Positions 1 to 9,071 are shown, numbered from the stretch's first letter. The stretch: DNA of 64,000 bases from Virgibacillus sp. LDC-1 (GCF_030137545.1 NZ_JARUVL010000002.1:248001-312000); one strand, 5' to 3'. Notes: generated from the letters alone by a model not told the origin. Made by a program: numbers and translations.

Positions 1-142
1 TTTCTTCTTCATCCGCTTTTTGCCTTGCTAGCGCTTCTTTTTTTGCTTCCTGGACAAGATGATATAATTCCTCATCCTCGAATTCTTCATATAAGTCCGT
101 ATCAATAATATCTATTTCTTTGTTATCATCCTTATTTTTCAT
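1..142 (-). CDS. Partial small acidic hypothetical protein
   Basis: An open frame begins with ATG at 142 and runs off the left edge, so only the first 47 codons are visible. It is preceded by a GAGGTGA ribosome binding site and starts 21 bases after the stop of the BmrD-like gene, so it is probably the third gene of that operon. The visible part is very charged, rich in Asp, Glu and Lys (start MKNKDDNKEIDIIDTDLYEE), and looks like a soluble helical protein. I do not recognise the family and assign no function. Confidence 0.6.
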   Translation of the reverse strand, partial: MKNKDDNKEIDIIDTDLYEEFEDEELYHLVQEAKKEALARQKADEEE

Positions 143-163
143 TGGGTCACCTCGTACACTAAC

Positions 164-2191
164 TTATACTGCGCGTTGAGCTTTTCCCTGTTGCATTTGA
201 TACATTTGATAGTACATTCCTTTTTCTTCTAACAATTGAACATGGTTTCCACGTTCTTTTATTGTACCATGCTCAAGAACAAAAATAACGTCCGCCTGCT
301 GAATCGTTGATAATCGATGGGCAATTACTAAGGTCGTTCTCCCCTTTTTTAGTACCTCTAATGCACGTTGAATAATTGCCTCTGTTTCCGTATCAATATT
401 TGCAGTCGCTTCATCTAATATGAGGATTGCTGGATCAAAAGCAAGTGCACGAGCAAAAGAAATGAGCTGTCGTTCTCCAAGTGAAAAAGTTGATCCACCC
501 TCTGTTACTTTTTCATCATACTTGTTAGGCAGCTTTTCAATAAATCGATCCGCACCTACGGCCTTTAATGCTTGAATCGCTCTTTCTCGATCAATCGATG
601 GATCATTCATTGTCACATTGGATACAATCGTGCCAGAAAACAAGAATGGATCCTGAAGTACAATCCCCATATGACTACGAACCTGTTGTCGTGACCACTC
701 TTCTGTCGGATAACCATCAATCGTGATTGATCCTTTTTGGGGATCATAAAAACGAAACAGTAAATTCATGATCGAGCTTTTTCCAGAACCTGTATGCCCT
801 GCAAAGGCTGCGGTTTGCCCTGCCTTTACTTCAAATGAAATATCGTTCAATACATAGTCTTCATCATTATACGCAAACGACACATGATCAAATTTAATGT
901 TTCCGCGATACTTGTTTATTTCCTCGTTCTCTACCGCTTCGCCATCTCGATCCATTAATTCAAAAACACGACTTCCTGCTACTCGTGCTTGTTCAATCAA
1001 TGGAAGCTGATTAACAATATCGGTTACAGGCTCAAATAGTCTTGTTAAATAATCAACGATTGCATAAAGCATACCAATTGAAATTACACTGCTTAGCTCT
1101 AATGATGATGAACCAAAGTACCAAATAAATGCGACAAAAGCAAGGTTTCTAAAAACCGTAACAAGGTTGTATGAAGTAAGCGCACTAAGTTTTACTAGCT
1201 TGCGTTGAAATGTAAAGTGTCGTTCATTTAGAACTTCAAACTCTTCCTTTGTTTTCGCTTCTCTGCGAAATGCCTGTATAATTGGCATTCCTTGAATTGC
1301 TTCATTAATATTTCCATTAATTTCACTAACCGTTGAACGGATTACCTTGTTGTATTTTGTTCCAAAAAACTTATAAACCTTCATCCAGCCAATAATCAAT
1401 GGAATAACGAGTAAACAAATTAGTGCGAGCTTCGCATCAAGAATAAACAATGCAACAAAAATTCCTGCCATATAAATAGCACTTGTTAAAACAATCGAAA
1501 GCACGCGTTCATACAAATCGCGAATCGCTTCTGTATCATTTGTAATGCGTGCAACAATTTTTCCGGCTGGCTGATCCACAAAATAGGTGATAGGTATTCG
1601 TTGTGTGTGCGCAAAAATATCATTTCGCATCTTTTGAACAATTTGATTTGACGATTTTTGCAGTAAAAAGGTTTGATAAAATTGAAAGAACCCTGCAATT
1701 ACGAGCAAGACCATATACAATCCAAGCAAAAAGAAGATAGCACGTTGTTCTGGCTTAAAAAACGAATAGATCTCTGACATCTTCATTTTTTCTGCTTGAA
1801 AACGCTCTGTTCCATCTGCACTCTTAATTTGTAGTGTTCCGTCTTCAATTGTTCGCTTTCCTTGCAATGGAACCTTTTCCTCAACAAAATAATAGCTCTT
1901 TCCAACCTGTAATACCGTGTGCGCTCCTAATGTTTGTTCGCCATCTGTTAGGCGATCCGCACGTTTTAACTGCTTTCCGTCATAATTAACGGTGTTTTTA
2001 TCTTCGTTCGTAACCTCATGCCATGCACCTTCAATTCCAAGAATATGCTCATCAATCACCTGTTTAGCGATTAAAGGACCAGCTAATTCAAGTGTAGTTG
2101 CAATGATTAAACAAATAATCCCAATAATAATGCCGCGTTTAAACTGAAGGGCATATGCAAATAATCTTTTCTCAGTTGATGCCTTCTTCAT
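164..2191 (-). CDS. bmrD: Multidrug ABC exporter half-transporter, BmrD type
   Basis: 675-residue ABC exporter half: N-terminal membrane domain, then a C-terminal nucleotide-binding domain from about residue 430. Walker A GHTGSGKSS lies near residue 470 and Walker B ILILDE near 590, with the catalytic Glu present. The signature is the degenerate SLGERQL. A hydrophilic insert of about 90 residues between the first two membrane segments matches the extracellular domain known for BmrD. The neighbouring half has the reverse defects (good LSGGQ, Asp for the catalytic Glu), so the pair should form one consensus and one degenerate ATP site, as heterodimeric exporters do. Its start codon overlaps the stop of bmrC by one base. 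In B. subtilis BmrCD is a drug-induced efflux pump. Confidence 0.88.
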   Translation of the reverse strand: MKKASTEKRLFAYALQFKRGIIIGIICLIIATTLELAGPLIAKQVIDEHILGIEGAWHEVTNEDKNTVNYDGKQLKRADRLTDGEQTLGAHTVLQVGKSYYFVEEKVPLQGKRTIEDGTLQIKSADGTERFQAEKMKMSEIYSFFKPEQRAIFFLLGLYMVLLVIAGFFQFYQTFLLQKSSNQIVQKMRNDIFAHTQRIPITYFVDQPAGKIVARITNDTEAIRDLYERVLSIVLTSAIYMAGIFVALFILDAKLALICLLVIPLIIGWMKVYKFFGTKYNKVIRSTVSEINGNINEAIQGMPIIQAFRREAKTKEEFEVLNERHFTFQRKLVKLSALTSYNLVTVFRNLAFVAFIWYFGSSSLELSSVISIGMLYAIVDYLTRLFEPVTDIVNQLPLIEQARVAGSRVFELMDRDGEAVENEEINKYRGNIKFDHVSFAYNDEDYVLNDISFEVKAGQTAAFAGHTGSGKSSIMNLLFRFYDPQKGSITIDGYPTEEWSRQQVRSHMGIVLQDPFLFSGTIVSNVTMNDPSIDRERAIQALKAVGADRFIEKLPNKYDEKVTEGGSTFSLGERQLISFARALAFDPAILILDEATANIDTETEAIIQRALEVLKKGRTTLVIAHRLSTIQQADVIFVLEHGTIKERGNHVQLLEEKGMYYQMYQMQQGKAQRAV

Positions 2192-3939
2192 TAGGAAGTC
2201 ACCTCCCCATTTCCCATTTGTTGCAATTCATACTGTGCTTTATACCAGCCTGCTTGCTGAATTAGTTCCTCATGTGTGCCTTCTTCCACAATTTTACCAT
2301 CTTCAAGCACAATGATATGATCTGCATGAGCAACTGCTGACAAGCGATGTGCTGCAATAAATGTTGTTTTATTTTTTCGTTCTTTTCGTAAATGTTCAAT
2401 AATCTTCGCTTCTGTTTTTCCATCTACTGCTGACATGGAATCATCAAGAATTAATATTTCAGGATTCTTAATAAATGCTCTTGCTAAAGCAACACGCTGC
2501 TTTTGTCCGCCTGACAAAGTAACGCCACTTTCTCCAACCTGTGTATCTAATCCTTTTGGTAGCTGCTTGATATCTTCTAGAAAATGAGCAAGATCCATTA
2601 CACGAAATATTTCTTTATCCGTTGCATCTGCTTTTCCAAACTGAATGTTCTCCCGAATCGTTTTTGAAAACATCATCTGGTCCTGGGGCACGTATCCAAT
2701 CCAAGAACGGATTTGTTCAAGCGAAATAGCTTCAAGTCGTGTACCAGAGATACGAATCTCACCTTTGATACCTGGATATTGGCGCAGCATTAGCTTAAAT
2801 AGCGTTGTCTTCCCTGCACCTGTCTTACCAACAACACCTATCGTTTGCCCCTGCTTTACATGTAAGGAAATATGCTCTAAACGATTCATCTCTGTCTCTG
2901 GATAAGCAAAGGAAACATCCTTGAAGGAAATCGTATCGACGGTTGCTACTTTCTTTGGCGTTATACAATCTTCTACATCTGCTTCGTAATCTAAAATGTT
3001 GTTCACGCGATCTAATGAAGCATTTCCGCGTTGTAAAATATTGATGAGCTCACCAACAGCAAACATAGGCCAAATCAACATTCCCAGATAAACGTTAAAC
3101 GCTACCAAATCTCCTAACGTTATCGCGTTTCTAAAAACGAGTAATGCACCATATCCAAGTCCAATCGTATATGATAGCCCTACTAGTATTTTCATCGTGG
3201 GCTCAAACAAAGCGTCTATTTTAGCTACTTCGATATTTTTTTCATAAACATCTTCAGTCATTTTGGCAAATCGACTTTTATCCTGTTGTTCTTGCACAAA
3301 AGCACGAATAACTCTTACTCCCCGAATCGATTCAAGTACTTCATTATTCATATCCCCGAATGCTGCCTGTGCTTTTGTAAATCTTGCATGAATCGCTGCA
3401 CCATATTTGTTCATCACAATTGCCATTATTGGTAATGGAATAAGTGCAGCAAAGGTAAGCTTCCAGCTAATCGTCAAGCCCATAACTGCAATAATCATAA
3501 GCATGAATATACTGGAATCAACAAGCGTTAAAACTCCAAAGCCAGCTGTTAAGGCAATTGCTTTTAAATCATTAGTACTTCTTGCCATTAAATCCCCGGT
3601 TTTAAACTTCCCAAAAAAGGTGGGCGTCATTTTTAAAAAATGTCCCATTAATCGACTTCGCGTCCATCGTTCAAGCATAACCGCTCCACCAAAAAGTGTA
3701 TAATCCCATAAAAACGAAATACCATAATGTACAAAAGTCAATACAACATAACCGATCACAATGAACCACAATAATTGGAATGTTAGTGTTTCAAATTGTA
3801 TATGATCAATCGCAAACCCGACCAGCTTTGGAGGAATCAACCCCAATGCACTAGCAATGATTAATGCGATAATAGCAAATGTGTAACGCTTCCAGTAATG
3901 CTTGAAAAACCAATCTAGTTTCTTAAAAACCTGAAACAT
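2191..3939 (-). CDS. bmrC: Multidrug ABC exporter half-transporter, BmrC type
   Basis: 582 residues: a six-helix exporter membrane domain, then a nucleotide-binding domain from about residue 335. Walker A is GKTGAGKTT and the signature LSGGQKQR is canonical, but Walker B is followed by Asp (ILILDDS) where a catalytic Glu is expected, marking the degenerate half of a heterodimer. It is the partner of the 675-residue subunit directly downstream. ATG at 3939 follows an AAGAAGGTG site. Upstream lie a 24-codon leader ORF and two hairpins, the same general arrangement as the bmrB leader that controls bmrCD in B. subtilis by ribosome-mediated attenuation. Expected in the cytoplasmic membrane, exporting drugs. 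Confidence 0.88.
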   Translation of the reverse strand: MFQVFKKLDWFFKHYWKRYTFAIIALIIASALGLIPPKLVGFAIDHIQFETLTFQLLWFIVIGYVVLTFVHYGISFLWDYTLFGGAVMLERWTRSRLMGHFLKMTPTFFGKFKTGDLMARSTNDLKAIALTAGFGVLTLVDSSIFMLMIIAVMGLTISWKLTFAALIPLPIMAIVMNKYGAAIHARFTKAQAAFGDMNNEVLESIRGVRVIRAFVQEQQDKSRFAKMTEDVYEKNIEVAKIDALFEPTMKILVGLSYTIGLGYGALLVFRNAITLGDLVAFNVYLGMLIWPMFAVGELINILQRGNASLDRVNNILDYEADVEDCITPKKVATVDTISFKDVSFAYPETEMNRLEHISLHVKQGQTIGVVGKTGAGKTTLFKLMLRQYPGIKGEIRISGTRLEAISLEQIRSWIGYVPQDQMMFSKTIRENIQFGKADATDKEIFRVMDLAHFLEDIKQLPKGLDTQVGESGVTLSGGQKQRVALARAFIKNPEILILDDSMSAVDGKTEAKIIEHLRKERKNKTTFIAAHRLSAVAHADHIIVLEDGKIVEEGTHEELIQQAGWYKAQYELQQMGNGEVTS

Positions 3940-3988
3940 GTTTTCACCTTCTTTTCTCTCTCTTTAATTTCGTTAACCTTCTGGGAAT

Positions 3989-4016
3989 AAAAAAAGCACA
4001 CGTCTATGACGTATGC
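3989..4016 (-). terminator. Rho-independent terminator between leader ORF and bmrC
   Basis: Read on the minus strand, arms GCATACGTC and GACGTGTGC (one G-U pair) form a 9-bp stem with a 3-base loop, followed directly by seven U. It sits about 50 bases before the bmrC start, so it would stop transcripts from the leader promoter unless antitermination occurs. It is the strongest terminator in this leader. Confidence 0.75.
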
Positions 4017-4064
4017 AAACGGTTGAAAAGTTGCTTTTAAAAAGACATACTTCTCCAACATTAC

Positions 4065-4091
4065 AAAAAGGTCACAGATAGTGTGACCTTT
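4065..4091 (-). promoter_or_regulatory. Attenuator hairpin with competing upstream segment
   Basis: AAAGGTCACA and TGTGACCTTT form a perfect 10-bp hairpin with a 5-base loop, ending in five U. The 5' arm can instead pair with GTGACCTT inside the leader ORF (4155-4162, 8 contiguous pairs), giving mutually exclusive structures. A ribosome finishing the leader would cover the upstream copy and favour this hairpin; one stalled early would leave it free. Pairing is seen by eye; the mechanism is inferred from bmrB. Confidence 0.6.
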
Positions 4092-4138
4092 CCTAAATAA
4101 AACCCATATAGATGATTTAACACATACTATATGAACAA

Positions 4139-4213
4139 TTATTTATATCCGCAGAAGGTCACTATATTCCATATGAAATTAATTCTCTGTTGTTGTATCA
4201 TTCTTTTTTCCAT
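4139..4213 (-). CDS. Leader peptide upstream of bmrC (BmrB-like in position)
   Basis: A 24-codon ORF starts at ATG 4213 after a very strong GAGGGGAGG ribosome binding site and a consensus promoter. The peptide begins MEKRMIQQQRINF and ends VTFCGYK. Its last codons contain GTGACCTT, which is repeated and complemented in the hairpin 50 bases downstream. That arrangement is typical of a translated attenuator rather than a functional small protein. B. subtilis bmrB is a leader peptide in the same position whose interrupted translation lets RNA polymerase reach bmrC. I see no clear residue identity with BmrB, so the match is by position and architecture. Confidence 0.7.
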   Translation of the reverse strand: MEKRMIQQQRINFIWNIVTFCGYK

Positions 4214-4248
4214 GGTAGTAACCTCCCCTCTTATTTTTGATAATCATA

Positions 4249-4277
4249 ATTATAGTTGCTGGAAAATTTTAAGTCAA
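4249..4277 (-). promoter_or_regulatory. SigA-type promoter for the bmrCD leader
   Basis: TTGACT and TATAAT are separated by exactly 17 bases on the minus strand, about 35 bases before the leader ribosome binding site. Near-consensus, so regulation probably acts after initiation, in the leader. Confidence 0.8.
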
Positions 4278-4513
4278 TACTTTTTCGGAAAATTTTATTA
4301 AAAAAGAAAAAACCTTCTATTTCGAAATTGCGAAAATCTTCTTTCATGCTCATGCTATCCTTATACACTTTAAAGGGAATTTTTATGCAAGCTTAAGATG
4401 TTCTCTTTCTTATTATAAGAACCTTAGATAACCTTATAATTACAATATGTATCGGTTTTTATGATAAAATATGTTTGTTCCAAGCAATGCAAAGTCGAAG
4501 GGAGAGATGGATA

Positions 4514-5068
4514 TTGCATTTAGAAGAAATGCTTGCATTTAACAAACAATTTGTTGAAGGAAAAAAATATGAGCCATATCAAACAGACAGTATTCCAAAC
4601 AAACGGATGGTTATTTTCACCTGTATGGAATCACGTCTAGTAGAGCTATTGCCGAAAGCATTAAATATACAAAACGGAGATGTAAAAATGCTTAAAAATG
4701 CTGGTGCTATCATTAGAAAGCCTTTCGACAGCATCATGAAAAGCATTTTAGTTGCTATTTACGAGCTTCAAGCAGAAGAAGTTACTGTTATCGGCCATTA
4801 TGATTGCGGCATGTCTCATATTCAGCCTGGAAACTTAACTAAAAAAATGATGGACAAAGGGATTCCTGAAGCAACTATTCAAACATTAGAGAATGCTGGG
4901 ATTGATTTTCATGATGAATTTCATGGCTTTGACACAGTAGAAGAATCAGTTCAACAAAGCGTTTCTATTATAAGAAATCATCCTTTATTACCTTCCCACA
5001 TTAAGGTTCATGGATTAGTAATTGATCCCGCAACAGGTAAGGTGGATGTCGTAACAAAACAAGATTAA
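4514..5068 (+). CDS. Beta-class carbonic anhydrase, YtiB-like
   Basis: Beta-carbonic anhydrase, interconverting CO2 and bicarbonate in the cytoplasm. Zinc ligands are visible as Cys37 (CMESR), His95 and Cys98 (HYDCGMSH). The residue after CM is Glu where the family normally has Asp forming a dyad with Arg. I choose TTG 4514: it follows AAGGGAGAG by about 8 bases and gives an N-terminus (HLEEMLAFNK) that lines up with B. subtilis YtiB. An upstream in-frame TTG at 4475 would add 13 residues but has no binding site. 184 residues is normal for this subgroup. Monocistronic, followed by a terminator. Confidence 0.85.
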   Translation: MHLEEMLAFNKQFVEGKKYEPYQTDSIPNKRMVIFTCMESRLVELLPKALNIQNGDVKMLKNAGAIIRKPFDSIMKSILVAIYELQAEEVTVIGHYDCGMSHIQPGNLTKKMMDKGIPEATIQTLENAGIDFHDEFHGFDTVEESVQQSVSIIRNHPLLPSHIKVHGLVIDPATGKVDVVTKQD

Positions 5069-5080
5069 CTCGTTGATTTA

Positions 5081-5130
5081 AAGCTATTCTGACCGGTCTA
5101 AAATGGCCGCTCTAGAATAGCTTCTTTCTT
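5081..5130 (+). terminator. Terminator after carbonic anhydrase
   Basis: AAGCTATTCT pairs with AGAATAGCTT (5114-5123), with a smaller GC-rich inner stem, followed by a T-rich run. Confidence 0.75.
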
Positions 5131-5195
5131 TTTGGTTGTAGTTATTACTTTTTCTCTTTGTCTTCCCCCTTAACCGTAGAAATTCAATACTCTTC

Positions 5196-5225
5196 TTCAT
5201 AACTTTCCTTTTTCTGGTCATACTA
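5196..5225 (+). promoter_or_regulatory. Possible SigG (forespore) promoter for the ger operon
   Basis: TTCATA, 17 bases, then CATACTA. The -10 fits the SigG pattern CATNNTA and the -35 is close to TGCATA. Position, 34 bases before the first ger start, fits, and germinant receptors are known SigG genes. Called by eye only. Confidence 0.45.
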
Positions 5226-5258
5226 TGCTACAACATCTTTTAATTTGGAGGGAATCGT

Positions 5259-6752
5259 ATGCGAAAGAGACAAAAAGGAAGTAATAAAGACATCTTCCCT
5301 TCAAGTTTGCCTACGCTCGAACAGATTCTACAACAACAGAATTTAGATATTAGCTTTTCTACATATGATCTCCACGAGCAAAAGGTTGCTGTCTTTTTTA
5401 TTGACTATCTAACAGATACGAATAAGGCCCAAGCCTCATTGCTAAAGCCGTTGCTAGCTATACCAAATCAATTAACTAATAGCGCGATAATGAATCATAT
5501 TCCACTTCAAGGTGGAGAAACCATTCAATCCCTTGAATTAATTATTGAAAAGCTATTGAGTGGAACAGTTTTTATTTACCTAGAAAATGAAAAAGAAGCG
5601 CTCTCCTACAAGCTTGCACACGTAGAAAAGAGATCACCAGACAAAGCAGAGACAGAATCGCTAGTCGTTGGACCTAAAATCGCATTTAATGAATCAATTA
5701 CAACGAATATGAACATCATCCGTTCTAGAGTTCAATCTTCTGATCTTATCATGGAGCCGCTTCATATCGGAAAAACGAACTCTCGTGAAGTTCGTATTGT
5801 CTATATGAAATCGATAGCAAATGATGAAGACGTGCAAACGATAAAACAACGTATCCAAGATCTAGATATCGATGAAGTAGAAGACAGCATCATATTAAAA
5901 CAATATATCGAAGACTCCCAATTATCCTTCTTTCCCCAATTTGATTCAACAGAGCTTCCAGATCGATTTACATATGCGATTACTCGAGGGAAAGTTGGCG
6001 TTCTCGTCGATAATAGCTCTACTGGGATTATTGCACCAGCAACATTGTTCAGTTTTTTGCAATCAACAGAAGATATTTATATGCGTTGGAACGAAGGTAC
6101 CATATTTCGATTCATTCGCTTTATAGCTGTTTTTATTTCATTTTTTTTGACTCCTGCTTATGTAGCAATTGTAACGTACCAGTTTGGCATTATTCCGACT
6201 CAACTACTTATCTCGTTAGGGAAATCTCGCGCTGCCGTTCCTTTTCCTCCCTTTTTAGAAGCAATTCTTCTTGAATTTTTAATTGAACTGCTAAGAGAGG
6301 CGGGGGCAAGGTTACCCACAAAGGTTGGGCAAACAATGGGCATTGTAGGTGGAATTGTGATTGGACAAGCTGCTGTACAAGCAGGATTAACGAGTAATAT
6401 ATTAATCATCGTTGTAGCAATGAGTGCTCTCGCTTCCTTTACAAGTCCAAATTATTTGCTCGGGACAACGGTTCGTCTACTAAGGTTTCCATTAATTTTT
6501 TTAGCTGGTTTATTTGGTCTATTCGGTATTGTATTTGGGATAAGCCTATTAGTCATTCATTTACTACGCTTAAAATCCTTAGGACGCCCATATCTTCTCC
6601 CGCTTTATCCCTTGAAATTAAAGGATTTTAACAAATCTTTTTTTCGAGCCCCTTTACCCTATGAGCATAACCGTGCGATATCTTATCGCCCAAAATTTTT
6701 ATTTCGTTTTAACAAAAAAGAAGCAGCTAAAAAGAGGGATATTGATGAATAG
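5259..6752 (+). CDS. Spore germinant receptor subunit A (GerA family)
   Basis: 497 residues with the GerA-family layout: a soluble N-terminal part to about residue 280 with conserved segments such as RVQSSDLIMEPLHIGKTN, then about five or six membrane helices (for example PPFLEAILLEFLIELLREAG). With the B and C subunits downstream it forms a receptor in the spore inner membrane that triggers germination. ATG follows GGAGGGAATCGT. The stop lies 8 bases before the B gene, so the three are one operon. Which receptor this is (GerA, GerB, GerK or a local type) and which germinant it senses cannot be told from sequence. Confidence 0.9.
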   Translation: MRKRQKGSNKDIFPSSLPTLEQILQQQNLDISFSTYDLHEQKVAVFFIDYLTDTNKAQASLLKPLLAIPNQLTNSAIMNHIPLQGGETIQSLELIIEKLLSGTVFIYLENEKEALSYKLAHVEKRSPDKAETESLVVGPKIAFNESITTNMNIIRSRVQSSDLIMEPLHIGKTNSREVRIVYMKSIANDEDVQTIKQRIQDLDIDEVEDSIILKQYIEDSQLSFFPQFDSTELPDRFTYAITRGKVGVLVDNSSTGIIAPATLFSFLQSTEDIYMRWNEGTIFRFIRFIAVFISFFLTPAYVAIVTYQFGIIPTQLLISLGKSRAAVPFPPFLEAILLEFLIELLREAGARLPTKVGQTMGIVGGIVIGQAAVQAGLTSNILIIVVAMSALASFTSPNYLLGTTVRLLRFPLIFLAGLFGLFGIVFGISLLVIHLLRLKSLGRPYLLPLYPLKLKDFNKSFFRAPLPYEHNRAISYRPKFLFRFNKKEAAKKRDIDE

Positions 6753-6760
6753 GTGATTCC

Positions 6761-7870
6761 ATGGATATACAACTAAAAGTTAAAAAAAACATTCAATTTC
6801 GTGCCAGCTATTTATTTTTTATTCTTGCTTCTACACAAATCGGAGTAGGAATAATGGGTGCACCTCGCTATATCTTTCAATATGCAAAACAGGATTCTTG
6901 GATATCCATCCTTATTTCCTTTTTATTCATGATCGTTGTCATGTTTGCAATGCTTTATATATTAAGAAGTTACGGTAGTGCAGATATCTTTGGTATTCAG
7001 GTCGATCTATTCGGTTCCATTATTGGCAAAATTTTAGGAACGGTATATATTGTCTATTTTCTAATGGGATTAATGACCGTATTACTAACTTATATTGAAG
7101 CAGTACGCTTATTCCTTTATCCGACTCTTTCTCCCTTCGTAATCGCGTTCTTGTTACTTAGTCTCGCAATTTACGCAGTTTATGGAGGAATTCGAGTTAC
7201 AGTCGGGGTTACATTTCTCTTCTTTTTGTTATCACAATGGGTTTTACTGCTTTTATATGACCCGGTTTCAAGGATGGAATGGGAACACTTCTTACCGATG
7301 TTTCAAACACCAACCTCTGAGCTTTTAAAAGGAGCAAAAGAAACTACCTTCACACTTTCTGGCTTCGAGATTGTTTTTTTACTTTATCCATTTGTTCATA
7401 ATAAGGACCAGATAAAAAAACCAATCTTTTTCGGCATCTCATTTGCAGCTTTTATCTTGTTTATCCTAACAATCATTAGTATTGGGTATTATAGCTTAGA
7501 GGATCTTGAAAATATTGAATGGTCTGTTCTGACTTTATTTAAAGGCATTAAATACACTTTCATTGAGCGACTTGACTATGTTGTAGTCGTTGAATGGATG
7601 ATGGTCATTATCCCTAATACAATTATGCTTTTATGGGGCATTACACATGGCATTAAACGATTGTATTCCATACCTAGTAAGCATTCAATCTTTTTTATCT
7701 CTGCCTTACTGTTACTTGCATCAAGCATTATAAAAGATGATGCGCATATTAGTAAACTTACGGGAACTGTCTCAGAGGCAGGATTTTGGATTGTTTTTAT
7801 CTATCCGTTAGTTCTCGTACCAATTGTTTGGCTGAAAAGAAAGCATCAAAAGCAAAAAGGAAGTCGTTAA
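6761..7870 (+). CDS. Spore germinant receptor subunit B (GerB-family permease)
   Basis: 369 residues, almost wholly membrane helices (about ten), with the GerB-family start FRASYLFFILASTQIGVGIMG. The family belongs to the APC transporter superfamily and is thought to carry the germinant-binding site in the spore inner membrane. It lies between the A and C subunits with 1-8 base gaps, typical of gerABC operons. The start ATG 6761 follows AATAGGTGATTCC. Length is normal. No anomaly seen. Confidence 0.9.
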   Translation: MDIQLKVKKNIQFRASYLFFILASTQIGVGIMGAPRYIFQYAKQDSWISILISFLFMIVVMFAMLYILRSYGSADIFGIQVDLFGSIIGKILGTVYIVYFLMGLMTVLLTYIEAVRLFLYPTLSPFVIAFLLLSLAIYAVYGGIRVTVGVTFLFFLLSQWVLLLLYDPVSRMEWEHFLPMFQTPTSELLKGAKETTFTLSGFEIVFLLYPFVHNKDQIKKPIFFGISFAAFILFILTIISIGYYSLEDLENIEWSVLTLFKGIKYTFIERLDYVVVVEWMMVIIPNTIMLLWGITHGIKRLYSIPSKHSIFFISALLLLASSIIKDDAHISKLTGTVSEAGFWIVFIYPLVLVPIVWLKRKHQKQKGSR

Positions 7871-7871
7871 C

Positions 7872-9005
7872 ATGAGGTATCAATATATTTGTTTTATCCT
7901 TCTTTGCCTTTTATTTCTAACTGGGTGCCTGCAATCAAGACAGCTTGAAAAGATGGGGGTCATCACTGCAAAAGGTACGGATGCAAGTGAAAATGGAGAC
8001 ATTGAATTATCAATTGTATTATTTCAATTTGAAGCGCAATCCACCAACAATACAAAAATCGTTTCAGGAAAAGGAAAAACCATTCAAGGTGCAACTCAAA
8101 ATGCGAACTATGAAACCAATTTCGAGCTTAGCTCTGAAAAGCTCCAATTAGAGCTGTTTGGCCGCGAAGCTGCTGAACGCGGAATTCATCGCTTCGTTGA
8201 TACTCTAGCTCGTGAGGCAAATTCACCAAATACAATGTATTTATCGCTTAGCAACTCTACTGCGAAGGAGATCATGCTCATCCAAGAAAGTGGCATTGCA
8301 ATGAATATTGGACAATATTTGCATGGGGTTATTGATAAAAACGCCCCAGATCATTTGTTTCCAAAGATACCACTTAGTACCTTTCTAACCTCACTTTATG
8401 ATGTTGGTATCGACCCAATTTTACCAATGTTTGAGCTAGAAAACGGGATACCTAAAATTACCAAAATCGGTATTTTCAAAGAGGATAAACTTGTTGGAGA
8501 GAAATCCATTGAAGACCGGATATTATACAATTTAATGCATAAAAAAATCAAACAAGAAACACTCGTAGTGACATTACCTTTTTCTTCTTTTCAAAAAGAT
8601 GTGCATCGAAAAATCACGCAGAACGAAGAAAACCTATCTACATCATTCAACATTCTTTCTGGAAGTAGCAAAACCAGGCTAAAAGATAAAAAGGATCTTT
8701 CTTTTCAAACAAATATAAAGCTTGAGCTTGAACTCAATGAAACTTCTCATGAGTTAAATTTCAAAGATGAACAAGTGATAAGAAAGCTGGAGCAAGCAGT
8801 AGAAAAGAAACTGGCTTCTAAGTATAAAAGTATCCTAGCAGATTTACAACAATTAAATGCAGATTCATTTGGCTATGGAAAAACCTATCGTATTCACCAA
8901 AAAGGAAAAAAGCTAACAAAGAAGGAGTGGCATAAATTATATCCAAAAATTAAGGTGGATTTTTCCGTCGATGCAAATATTATTTACCATGGTGAAATTG
9001 ATTAA
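7872..9005 (+). CDS. Spore germinant receptor subunit C (GerC lipoprotein)
   Basis: 377-residue lipoprotein: an N-terminal hydrophobic stretch ends in lipobox LTGC with Cys19 as the predicted lipidated residue. The rest is a soluble GerC-type domain that sits on the outer face of the spore inner membrane with the A and B subunits. It starts one base after the B gene stop, with AAAGGAAG as binding site overlapping that gene's end. It closes the operon and is followed by a terminator. Normal length. Confidence 0.9.
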   Translation: MRYQYICFILLCLLFLTGCLQSRQLEKMGVITAKGTDASENGDIELSIVLFQFEAQSTNNTKIVSGKGKTIQGATQNANYETNFELSSEKLQLELFGREAAERGIHRFVDTLAREANSPNTMYLSLSNSTAKEIMLIQESGIAMNIGQYLHGVIDKNAPDHLFPKIPLSTFLTSLYDVGIDPILPMFELENGIPKITKIGIFKEDKLVGEKSIEDRILYNLMHKKIKQETLVVTLPFSSFQKDVHRKITQNEENLSTSFNILSGSSKTRLKDKKDLSFQTNIKLELELNETSHELNFKDEQVIRKLEQAVEKKLASKYKSILADLQQLNADSFGYGKTYRIHQKGKKLTKKEWHKLYPKIKVDFSVDANIIYHGEID

Positions 9006-9031
9006 AAGAAGCGACTTTAAAGCAAATTCAA

Positions 9032-9065
9032 AAGAGGCTGGTTTCTACACCAACCTCTTAGTATT
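9032..9065. terminator. Bidirectional terminator between ger and betaine operons
   Basis: AAGAGGCTGGT and ACCAACCTCTT form an 11-pair stem with one mismatch, loop 9043-9048, between convergent operons. A T-rich tail is on the plus side. Confidence 0.65.
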
Positions 9066-9071
9066 TTTACA

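Noticed and set aside
4240-4258. Fur-box-like sequence (GATAATCATAATTATAG) overlapping the bmrCD leader promoter
   Set aside because: Only about 14 of 19 positions match and the right arm is poor; AT-rich promoters often look like this.
4408-4422. Inverted repeat TTCTTA-TTA-TAAGAA before the carbonic anhydrase gene
   Set aside because: Short, AT-rich and not close enough to a known operator such as PerR to claim.
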